Assembly (NCBI GenBank): GCA_025201765.1
Contig: MU623766.1
Span: forward strand, 1 to 10,292
DNA: 10,292 nucleotides
Direction: 5' to 3'
Origin: Daldinia sp. FL1419
Lineage: Eukaryota > Ascomycota > Sordariomycetes > Xylariales > Hypoxylaceae
Shown here: positions 1 to 6,385 of the stretch, in pieces
Layout: every line of letters begins with the position of its first letter
How positions within the stretch are numbered: the first letter of the stretch is position 1
Made by a program: the position numbers and the translations under genes
The notes under the pieces: generated by a model
Databases searched by the model: none
The model's input: only the letters and a program-made list of their open reading frames with translations
What the model was told of the DNA's origin: nothing

Positions 1-30
1 ATATAAATTTTAATTTAAAATTAATATTAT

Positions 31-1402
31 TAAATAAAAGTTTTAATAATTAAATATAAAGTAATTTTATTTTAAAAAAAATATTAAAATAATTAAATAC
101 AAAATTAATAAAAATAATTATTAATAATAATAATACATTTTTAAAAGATTATATTTAATAAGAAATTAAAAAGGTATATATAATTATATGAAATTTTATA
201 AAAAAATTAATGATTTTATATTTAAAAAAATGATTTAATTAGATAAAAATTAATTTTTAAAGGTTTATATATTTTTAGAAAAAGTTTGTAAAGATTTTAA
301 AAGGGTTGGTTTTATGGAGGTTAATAAGGTTTTATAGTTTTAATAAATAAGAATTTTAATAATTCCTATAAAATATCCTTTATATTTTTATTACTTTATA
401 ATAAATTATATTTTAATAAAAATATTAAAATAATTAAATAAGATATTAATAAAGATAATTATTAATAATAATAATTAATACTTAATATAATATATTTAAT
501 TAACAAAAAAATCATATACTATTATAAGAAGTTATGAGAAAAATTGATAATTTTAAAAAATTTAACCTAATTAAATAAAAATTTATTTTTAAGGATTTAT
601 ATATATTTAAAAAAAAGTTTATAGAAATTTTAAAATAAATTATTTTTTTAAAACTAATAAATTTTTATAATATAATTCCAATTACATTTTAAAATATTAA
701 ATAAAAATTTATATTAATAAAAATCTTTAGAAGTTATTTAATTAGGGTATTAAATAAGAGTTTTAATTGAAGAAGAGTTATAATATTTAAATGTAAGGTG
801 ATTATATTTTGAAGAAAATATTAAAATAATTAAATAAAAAATTAATTAATAAAAATAATTATTAATATTTAAAAAATAAAATAAATAATATATTTAATAA
901 AAAAAAAAAATTATAAATTATTATAAAAAACTATATAAAAAATAATATTTAAAAAATTTAATTTAATTAGAAAAGAATTAACTTTTACAAACTTATATAT
1001 TAATTAAGAATTTTTATAAGATATGCCCTATACTTTAATTATTTTATAATAAACCAAAAATTTAAATAAAATAGAAGATATAAAATGATTATATTTTGAA
1101 AAAAATATTGAAATAATTAGGTAAAAAGATTAATAAAAATAATAACTTACTAATAATAATGCATATTAGAGATTATATTTAATAAGAGGATTAAAAAGCA
1201 TATATATTTATATAAAACTCTATTAAAGTAATCTTTGAAGAATTATGAAGAGTTTGAGTTGATTAAATAAAAAAATAATTCTTAAAGGTTTATTTATATT
1301 ATAAAAAGTTTATAGAAATTAAGAAGGGTTGGTTATATAAAAATTAATAGAGTTTTTAAAGAATAGTTTTAATAATGTAATTATATTACCTTAATTTAAT
1401 AT
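31..1402 (+). repeat. Repeat block A: four tandem degenerate units
   Basis: Four head-to-tail copies start near 31, 342, 750 and 1001. Each opens with a version of 'aagarttttaataattcctataa', has a central 'gattatattttraaraaaatattaaaataatt' segment split by indels, then 'taataataataatacat', and later 'cttaaaggtttatatat'. The last copy (1001-1402) is the most complete, 402 bp; the third is truncated to about 250 bp. The block ends in 'ccttaatttaatata' at 1388-1402, the same tail seen in the other blocks. Copies differ by transitions and small indels. Function unknown; the last copy carries a decayed reading frame listed separately. Confidence 0.75.
1010..1395 (+). pseudogene. Decayed ORF in repeat unit A4, unknown family
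   Basis: I do not recognise this family. The frame passing through 1084 reads NDYILKKILK, then a stop, LGKKI, NNNLLIIMHI, stops, NSIKVIFEEL and finally FLKVYLY near 1291-1311. The same landmarks (DYILK near the start, a run of I/L, then LLK.YLY) appear in the same order in the units at 2915-3215, 3866-4087, 4331-4573 and 4948-5222, which argues that the frame is real and not chance. An upstream part of the frame reads DMPYTLI (about 1021-1041), matching DIPYTSI in unit C3. In-frame stops are TAA, TAG or TGA where Gln, Arg or Trp codons would decay by C-to-T or G-to-A. No start codon or promoter can be assigned. Confidence 0.5.
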
Positions 1403-1739
1403 ATTATTAATATTTATATATTATAATATTAAAAAGAATTATTAAAATTATATATATATAAGTAAATTTAAAATATATAATTTTTTTTAATTTAGAAATT
1501 ATATTTAATATTTAATATTAAATTAATAATTATAAAATAAAATTAATTAATCCTAAAAGGCAAACTAGTTATGAAGTGATTAATTTAAAAAAACTAATTT
1601 TAATTTATTATATTAATTTAAAAATATATAAAAATATTAATAATTAATATTATTTAAAATTTAATTAAATTTATGATTTTTGGAAATAATTTATATATAT
1701 TTCTAATTAAAAATTATTATATAGTAATTGAAAAGATCT
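1403..1739. other. AT-rich spacer, no feature seen
   Basis: This stretch follows the tail of repeat block A. It is nearly pure A/T with simple runs such as TA repeats around 1450-1461. I see no copy of the repeat unit, no reading frame that matches a known domain, and no RNA gene. A slightly less degraded patch, 'cctaaaaggcaaactagttatgaagtg', lies at about 1552-1578 in pieces but matches nothing I can name. Confidence 0.5.
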
Positions 1740-2048
1740 GAAATTGTGGGGTATTTTTTTAGGAATTAATTGGTCAATTAGGATTGTGGTGCAATTAATG
1801 AAATAAGAAAAATATAGATTTTAAATTTTTAAAGTAATAATAAAAAGATTTATATAATTAAAAAAGATGCTTATATTGTTAAAATTAAATATAGATTTTG
1901 TTATATATATTATAAAAAAGGTTATTAGGTTAGAGATTATAAATAAAAATATTATAATGATGATAATAGAGGTAAAAAGATTATTTTAAAAGGTATATTA
2001 TGTAAAAATAATAAAAAGTTTTTATATTTTATTAAATAAATTAAAAAT
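1740..2048 (+). pseudogene. Decayed gag-like ORF with CCHC zinc knuckle
   Basis: In the frame starting at 1740 the segment 1893-1946 reads RFCYIYYKKGY, a TAG stop, VRDYK. The spacing is exactly C-x2-C-x4-H-x4-C: Cys at 1899-1901, then Tyr for Cys at 1908-1910, Gly at 1920-1922, Tyr for His at 1923-1925 and Tyr for Cys at 1938-1940. All three replacements are single transitions (TGT to TAT, CAT to TAT), the expected RIP outcome, and the Lys-Lys-Gly before the His position and Arg-Asp before the last Cys position are typical of nucleocapsid knuckles. Such knuckles occur in retrotransposon Gag proteins and in ORF1 of Tad-type LINEs; which one cannot be told. No protease or polymerase follows before the block B repeats, so this is a fragment. 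It lies on the opposite strand from the copia element and is unlikely to belong to it. Confidence 0.5.
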
Positions 2049-2088
2049 ATATTAAATTAAATAAATAAAAATAAATAAAATAAAATAT

Positions 2089-2170
2089 ATGTTGTTGAGC
2101 GAGTATGAGCGTGTTCTTGAAGGGAGGGTTGTGCTTGTTAGGGTTTGAGCTTGGGTATATTGGGAAGTTA
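2089..2170. other. GC-richer island with strong G/T strand bias
   Basis: About 80 bp with close to half G+C in surroundings that are almost all A/T. The plus strand is rich in G and poor in C. It contains two of the few CpG sites in the window (2100-2101 and 2110-2111). An ATG at 2089 opens a 19-codon frame ending in TGA at 2146-2148, and the frame would continue past that stop; this is too short to call a gene. The island directly precedes the hairpin at 2173-2190. It is either a relic less affected by RIP or a later arrival. Confidence 0.55.
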
Positions 2171-2172
2171 TG

Positions 2173-2190
2173 CCTTAAGTTTTCTTAAGG
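2173..2190. other. Perfect hairpin CCTTAAG-TTTT-CTTAAGG
   Basis: A 7-bp perfect inverted repeat (2173-2179 and 2184-2190) with a TTTT loop (2180-2183), followed by TTTT at 2191-2194. It sits just after the GC-richer island. The form resembles a stem-loop with a U-tract, but in a fungal nuclear context it should not be called a bacterial-type terminator. Confidence 0.4.
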
Positions 2191-2194
2191 TTTT

Positions 2195-2462
2195 ATATTG
2201 GAAGATTATTGATATAGGTAGAGAAAAAATGACCTTATTAAGTATATTAACCTTTTAAATTAACCTTATAATTTTTAAATTTTGAATAATATAATATATT
2301 TAATTTTTTTTTAATTTTATCCATTTTCCTTAATTTTTTAGGATATTAAAATATCTTTGTAAATTAAAAAAGTTTGGATTTTAAAGGTTTTATAAATTAT
2401 TTATAATTTATTAGCTAAATATATGAGCTTTTTTCTAATTGGTCAATTATATTAGCCTTTTT
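2195..2462. other. AT-rich stretch, no feature seen
   Basis: Base composition shifts here: to the left the plus strand has more G than C, from here to about 3775 it has more C than G. I see no repeat unit, domain or RNA gene. It contains one 'attggtcaatta' (near 2439-2450) also present near 1768-1780. Confidence 0.4.
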
Positions 2463-2655
2463 TTGATTAATTAGCCTTACAATTAACCACATCTTAATTA
2501 ATTAACTTAGCCTTATTAACCTCATACCCAACCATATCCCAATTAATTAAGTATATTTTAATTAATTAACTACTAGCCTTAATTTTATCAACCTTTCTCT
2601 AATTAACCAGTTTTATTAATTTTATACTTAACCATATCCTAATTAATTAGCCTTA
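2463..2655 (-). repeat. Three degenerate copies of a TTAATTAATTA-rich motif
   Basis: On the plus strand a pattern 'ttagcctta ... aac(c)cata(t)c(c)c/t taattaatta' appears three times: about 2469-2498 (ending 'aaccacatcttaattaatta'), 2501-2550 ('aaccatatcccaattaatta') and 2572-2650 ('aaccatatcctaattaatta'). Spacing is irregular, about 40 and 100 bp. A similar string in the other orientation, 'aattaggattgtggtgcaatt', lies at about 1776-1796. Differences between copies are mostly C/T. Purpose unknown. Confidence 0.45.
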
Positions 2656-2669
2656 TATTTAATTACATA

Positions 2670-3775
2670 TTAAATTAAGGTAGTGTAATTATATAATTAA
2701 AATTACTTTAATTTTTATAGAACAATCTTTTCTAAAGTTTTTACAAACTTTTTTTTAAATATAAATAAACTTTTAAAAATTATTTTTTATTTAATCAAAC
2801 TAAACTTATTATAATTCTTTAAAAATTACTTTTATTAAATTTTATATAAATATATTAAATTAGGGTAATAGAATTATATAATAGAATTATCCTATAAAAA
2901 CCCCCTTTAAGATTTATATACATTTTTTTAGATATAAATAAACTTTTAACAATTATTTCTTACCTAATCAATTCAAATCCTATATAATTTTTTCAAATTC
3001 TTTTTCATATAACTTCATACAAATAATATACACTTTTTTTATTTATAACCTTATTATATATATTATTATTATTAAATAATTATATATAATAATTCTTTTA
3101 TATAATTATTCTATTACCCATTTTAAAATATAATTACCTTATATTCTCAAGCTTATATAACCTTTGGTTTATTATAAATTAATTAAAGTGTAAGACATAT
3201 TTTACAAAAATTATCAAAACTCCTATTAAATAATTACATAATTAAAACTACCTTATAAAAACCTTATTAACCTTTATGGAATAAACCCTTCTAAAATCTC
3301 CACAAACTTTGATTAATATAAATAAATTCCCAAAAATTATTTTCCTATCTAATCAAATTAAATTATTTAAATATTACCTTTTATATAATTTTTTACAATA
3401 ATTTCTATTTTCTATTTTTTATTAAATATATTATTTATTCTATTTTTTAAATATTAGTTATTATTACAAACACTCAACTTTATTAGCCTTTTATTTAATC
3501 ACTTTAATATTTATTTTCTTTAGGATATAATTATTTTATATTTAGTTATTAAAACTCCTAATCAATATATAAACTTTTAAAAATTAATTTTTATCTAATT
3601 AGATTAAATTTTTTATCATAAAAGTCAAACTCCTTAAACATCAGTTTTCATAAAACTTCTTATAATAATATATAATTCTCTTATCTAAATATATCATCTT
3701 AAACACCAACTCCTATTCAATATATAAGCCTTTAAAAATTATTTTTTTATTTAATTAGATCAACTTCTCAAACAT
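2670..3775 (-). repeat. Repeat block B: inverted copies of the block A unit
   Basis: The reverse complement of this stretch reproduces the block A unit. Tails lie at 2670-2700 (reverse complement 'ctaccttaatttaatatg'), a complete unit spans about 2871-3220 with its head 'aataggagttttgataattt' at its high-coordinate end, another spans about 3225-3560, and two partial units fill 3567-3715 and 3716-3772. Block B faces block A tail to tail across 1403-2669 and block C head to head at about 3776. Confidence 0.75.
2915..3215 (-). pseudogene. Decayed ORF in repeat unit B2, unknown family
   Basis: Reading the minus strand from 3138 downward gives GNYILKWVIE, a stop, LYKRIIIYNYLIIIIYIIRL, a stop, IKKVYIICMKLYEKEFEKII, then LGKKx and LLKVYLYLKK, with stops only as TAA, TAG or TGA. 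This aligns with units A4, C1, C2 and C3 in the same frame. Upstream in the same frame the segment KGYI (from AAAGGTTATATA) and, before it, YTLIN followed by two stops match unit C3 (YTSIN, P, two stops). The product is unknown; it looks hydrophobic-helical, but RIP inflates Ile, Lys and Asn, so composition says little. Confidence 0.5.
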
Positions 3776-3789
3776 TAAACAAAAACTCT

Positions 3790-4247
3790 AATAACTCTTG
3801 CAAAATATGCCCTACATTTCAATTAACCCATAACAACCAAAGGTTATATAAATTCAAAGATACAAGGTGATTATATCTTAAAAAAGGTATTAAAATAATT
3901 AAATAAAAGAATTATTATATATAATTACTCTATAATAATAGTACATATAATAAAAATATAGGTTAAAAGAATATATATTATTTATATAAAATTATATAGA
4001 AACAACTCCTAATGAACTATATATGACTTAAATTAATCAGGTAAGAAAGCAACTCTTAAAGGCCTACTTATATCTAAACAAATATATATAAACCTTATAA
4101 AGATATTTATTAAAATCTTTCAGAATAACTCCTATTACATACTCCTACTACATATCCATATTACATATCCCTATTATATATTACAACTATATATTCACAC
4201 TATATCAATTTAATATAAAAGTATCACTTTTTCTCATAATAAACAAA
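3790..4247 (+). pseudogene. Decayed ORF in repeat unit C1, unknown family
   Basis: From 3866 the frame reads GDYILKKVLK, a stop, LNKRIIIYNYSIIIVHIIKI, a stop, VKRIYIIYIKLYRN. Upstream it reads KGYI then NSKIQ directly before GDY, without a stop. A one-base deletion relative to the other copies ('ataacaaccaaagg' instead of 'ataacaagccaaagg') near 3828-3838 breaks the frame with the unit head. The frame start at 3866 is exactly 465 bases (155 codons) before the equivalent point in C2, so the two units are in phase. Same unknown family as A4, B2, C2 and C3. Confidence 0.45.
4129..4206 (+). repeat. 13-bp minisatellite, six copies
   Basis: Six uninterrupted 13-bp copies begin at 4129, 4142, 4155, 4168, 4181 and 4194: CTCCTATTACATA, CTCCTACTACATA, TCCATATTACATA, TCCCTATTATATA, TTACAACTATATA, TTCACACTATATC. 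The consensus is about YTCCTAYTAYATA. The array lies at the tail of unit C1, where other units have a single 'ttattacataatcactctacc', so it seems to be a local expansion of the unit tail. Total length 78 bp, a multiple of three. Confidence 0.85.
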
Positions 4248-4249
4248 AA

Positions 4250-4760
4250 CTCTAATAATTCCTATAAGATATACCCTACATTTCAATTAACCTATAACAA
4301 GCCAAAGGTTATATAAACCAGAAAATATAAGGTATCTATATCTTAAAGAATATAATAAGACAATCAGGTAGAAAAGTTATTATAAATGATTATTTAATAA
4401 TAATAATGTATATAATAAGGTTATAAATTAAAAGATATATATTATTCATATAAAACTCTATAAAAACAATTTTTAAAGAATTATATATGATTTCAGCTAA
4501 TTAGGCAAGAAAACAACTCCTGAAGACCTATTTATATCCAAAAGAACATATGTAAACCTTAAAAGGGGAGGCTAATAAAATCCTTCAAGATAATTTTTAT
4601 TACATAATCACTCTACCCCAATTCAATATATAAATATATAAATAAATAAATATCATTTCAAAATATTTAATTAAGAACAACATTAGTCGGGCAGTAGGAG
4701 ATGTGATATTTAGGCAGTAGCTATAAAAGAAGTAAGGTTCCCAAAGGATATATATTTTTA
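4250..4760 (+). pseudogene. Decayed ORF in repeat unit C2, unknown family
   Basis: The frame through 4331 reads DIPYIS (upstream), QAKGYINQKI, a stop, GIYILKNIIRQSGRKVIIND, YLIIIMYIIRL, a stop, IKRYILFI, a stop, NSIKTIFKELYMISAN, a stop, ARKQLLKTYLYPKEHM and, after a stop, TLKGEANKILQDNFYYII. Landmarks match A4, B2 and C3. After the tail at about 4630 the frame is lost. From 4677 a different phase reads TTLVGQ, a stop, EM, a stop, YLGSSYKRSKVPKGYI, which matches ATLVGQ..YLGS of unit C3, so the unit continued further with an indel in between. Function unknown. Confidence 0.5.
4676..4725 (+). repeat. 50-bp segment paralogous to 5349-5398
   Basis: This 50-bp segment aligns without gaps to 5349-5398. 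I count 12 differences, all transitions. It contains 'gggcagtagg' and a second 'ggcagtag' 22-24 bp later. In the phase reading LVGQ..YLGS two of the changes are silent (TTA/CTA Leu, GTC/GTT Val) and GGC/GGT Gly is silent too, consistent with a coding origin. Confidence 0.7.
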
Positions 4761-4860
4761 ATATATATTTCCTAATATTTTTTTATATTTTTTTCAAATT
4801 TTAATTTTTTGAAAAAAATATTTAATTTATTATAAAATTTATATAACTTTATATATTAAA
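4726..4860. other. AT-rich filler between units C2 and C3
   Basis: After 'ccaaaggatatat' this is nearly pure A/T with long T and A runs and no recognisable copy of the repeat. It may be the last, most degraded end of unit C2 or inserted simple sequence. Confidence 0.35.
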
Positions 4861-4863
4861 TAA

Positions 4864-5400
4864 GAACTTTAATAGTTCCTATAGGATATACCTTATACTT
4901 CAATTAATCCATAATAAGCCAGAAGTTATATAAATTAAAAGATATAAGGTGACTATATTTTAAAGAGGGGAATAAGCTGATCAAATAAAAAAATAGATAT
5001 AAGTAATTACTTACTAATGGTAACGCATTTTAAGAAAATATCTTTAAAAAAGAAATTAAAAATTATATATTTTTGTATAAAGATTCTATAAAAAAACTGA
5101 GCTATAGAACCTAATGAATCTCTACTGATCAGATAAGAAAGACAATTTTTGAGGGCCTATTTATGTCCAAAAGAGCTGTGGAGCCTTGGAAGGTCTAGCT
5201 CTAAGGAGGAGATAGGGTCTTTATAAGGTAATATTTATAACCTAATTGCTCTATATTGGTTCAATATAGGTAATAAGGATTCTGCCAGGCAGTATATTAA
5301 AATTAGAAAAGAAGGGTTTACTTTTGGTACAAAAGGCTATTATTAAAGAGCAACACTAGTTGGGCAGTAGGGGGCATGATATTTGGGTAGTAACCACATA
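4864..5400 (+). pseudogene. Least decayed member of the unknown repeat ORF family
   Basis: A single frame runs about 179 codons. It reads DIPYTSINP near 4882-4908, GDYILKRGIS from 4948, NKKIDISNYLLMVTHFKKIS, later AIEPNESLLIR, RQFLRAYLCPKELWSLGRSS, KEEIGSL, then NLIALYWFNIGNKDSARQYI and KIRKEGFTFGTKGYY, a stop, RATLVGQ and YLGSNHI. Stops (TAA, TAG, TGA) sit where Gln, Trp or Arg would be expected. The part LYWFNIGNKDSARQYIKIRK has a normal amino acid mix and is repeated on the minus strand at 5442-5529. I know no family with these words. The 'length-plus-Asn-Lys-Asp-Ala/Ser-Ala-Arg-Gln-Tyr' pattern could fit a helical repeat such as a TPR, but that is a guess. Confidence 0.55.
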
Positions 5401-5529
5401 ATTTATAAGGTGCATTATAGGTATATACCTTTATATACAATTTTAATAGTAGCCTTTTGTACTAAAAATAAACCTTTCTTTTTTAATTTTAATATACTAC
5501 CCAACAGAATTCTCATTACTCATATTAAA
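5260..5529. repeat. 88-bp inverted repeat around a 94-bp spacer
   Basis: Left arm 5260-5347 and right arm 5442-5529 align without any gap when one is reverse-complemented. I count 14 mismatches in 88 positions, and all 14 are transitions. The arms contain 'cagtatattaaaatta' and 'tacaaaaggct'. The spacer 5348-5441 holds 'gggcagtaggggg', 'gggtagtaacc' and a 12-bp palindrome AGGTATATACCT (5419-5430). Both arms encode the same peptide stretch (YIKI.KE.F.F.TKGYY), so they are ends of two convergent members of the repeat family. Confidence 0.85.
5442..5529 (-). pseudogene. Minus-strand fragment of the repeat ORF family
   Basis: Read from 5529 downward this gives FNMSNENSVG, a stop, YIKIKKERFIFSTKGYY, a stop. 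It parallels FNIGNKDSARQYIKIRKEGF in the plus-strand copy at 5260-5347. Homology to the plus-strand copy stops at about 5522-5529, exactly where the putative copia LTR begins, so the rest of this copy was probably displaced by the insertion. Confidence 0.6.
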
Positions 5530-5714
5530 TCTTAACCTTTTTAATTTAACTTAAAATATTAAAAACTATCACACAATATACAGGGAAAATTATAATTATA
5601 AAATTCAAGTTATTATTATTATTCAAATTCTAGAATAGAATGGTGAGGCTTTTTATGGAATTGTTATAAGGAAGAGAATTTTTCCATACTATTTTTAGGT
5701 TTACTAATCTAACA
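5523..5714 (-). repeat. Putative 3' LTR of the copia element
   Basis: On the minus strand the sequence TGTTAGATTAG begins at 5714 directly after a purine-rich tract, as expected for an LTR 5' end. A matching inverted terminus, TATTAAAT, lies at 5523-5530 on the plus strand; it differs from TGTTAGAT at two positions, both G to A. This gives a 192-bp LTR and would make the canonical TG...CA end now TG...TA, a CpA-to-TpA change. The far end is uncertain because the second LTR is outside the window and no target-site duplication can be checked. Confidence 0.5.
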
Positions 5715-5723
5715 CACCCTTTC
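5715..5723 (-). other. Polypurine tract next to the LTR
   Basis: On the minus strand GAAAGGGTG immediately precedes TGTTAG. A short purine-rich tract abutting the LTR is the plus-strand DNA priming site in LTR retrotransposons, and in a sequence this AT-rich its survival is notable. Confidence 0.6.
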
Positions 5724-5940
5724 AAATAAAGCTAACAGGTGAATTTGGAACGTATAACATTAAAAATACAATCCTTTTACATCCCCAAATTAGTATATTC
5801 TTTTGATCATATTTTTTTAATAATTTTTTCATTTATTTCTTACTTTTGTTATATTATTTTATTTATATTCTTAAACGCTTTAGTTTTTAAATAATTTAAA
5901 ATATTTATTAAATTTATTTATTTTTTAAAATAAATATGTT
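5724..5940 (-). other. 3' untranslated stretch of the copia element
   Basis: Between the end of the readable RNase H frame and the polypurine tract. The frame continues for a few codons after 5940 and is then lost. Nothing else recognisable; two CpG sites remain (5751-5752, 5876-5877). Confidence 0.5.
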
Positions 5941-6385
5941 TTTTTTTGATAATATTTGTGTAAGTCCATTTGTATTTATATTTTTTAAATTAATATAATT
6001 AATTTTAATATAACCTTTTTAAATTTTTTATTTAAGTTAATAATTATATATATTTATATGTTTTAATTTTATTTTAAATTTTTTAATATTTTTAATAATT
6101 AATTTAATTATTTATTTATTATTATATAATAAAAATATAATTTGGTTTTTAAATTCAATTTTGAAGTCTTTAATTAATTGTGATATGTAGAATTTTTTTT
6201 TTATAATTTAAATTAAAATAAATAATTTAGTTTTAGTAGTAGAGGTAATAATTATATTTTATTTATTAATTTTTTAACTAATTATTTTATTAAATAACTT
6301 TATTATATATATTTATTAATTTTTTTAATTAATTATGTTATTAATAAATGAAGTATTATTAATAATTTTGAAAATGTTATTTCTA
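5941..6385 (-). pseudogene. pol: copia RNase H domain, decayed
   Basis: RNase H removes the RNA strand during reverse transcription. Read from 6384 downward: IFKIINNTSFINNI, IYIIKLFNKIIS, NIIITSTTKTKLFILI, FYISQLIKDFKIEF, IIFLLYNNK, and close to the end GYIKI..., INTNGLTQILSKK (5976-5941). These match the copia RNase H order: the SDASFADN block, the IGW..KKQ..V..ST.EAE block, a CDN block, and the ADGLTKALP tail. Catalytic residues are lost by G-to-A changes: Asp to Asn in NNTSF, Glu to Lys in TKTKL, Asp to Asn in YNN, and the tail ADGLTK has become TNGLTQ. No indel is needed across the domain. It is in the same frame as the RT C-terminal part. Confidence 0.88.

Larger units (their letters stand above)
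3779..5270 (+). repeat. Repeat block C: three larger copies of the unit
   Basis: Three direct copies start at about 3779, 4248 and 4862. They share the head 'aaaactctaataa(c/t)tcctataagatata', the string 'aagccaaaggttatata', the centre 'aaggtgattatatcttaaa', and 'aggcctatttatatccaaaa' near the end, closing with 'ttcaatata' (about 4208-4218 as 'tttaatata', 4622-4630, 5260-5268). They keep more G and C than blocks A and B, so they are the best copies for reconstructing relationships. The first contains a minisatellite (4129-4206); the second and third carry extra 3' sequence (4676-4725 and 5270-5398). Confidence 0.75.

Noticed and set aside
118..136. AAT/TTA microsatellites (near 118-136, 462-476, 3056-3075, 7118-7134) and A12 at 899-910.
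   Set aside because: Expected by chance in DNA of this composition; not listed as separate features.
2128..2145. Telomere-like TTAGGG at about 2128 and single copies near 743 and 2860.
   Set aside because: Only isolated single occurrences; no tandem array, so no telomeric repeat.
2089..2148. Short ORF starting ATG in the GC-richer island.
   Set aside because: Only 19 codons before TGA, no conservation visible and a sense continuation after the stop; not enough to call a gene.
3779..5270. CRISPR-like or other regularly spaced array.
   Set aside because: Units are 300-470 bp, contiguous and degenerate, with no short direct repeats separating unique spacers.
5361..5714. Longer LTR ending at TGGGCAGTAG (5361), which would give TG...CA termini and 354 bp.
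   Set aside because: The sequence just outside 5361 is also shared with 4676-4725, and the inner part is shared with the plus-strand repeat at 5260-5347, so this stretch belongs to the unknown repeat family and not to the LTR.
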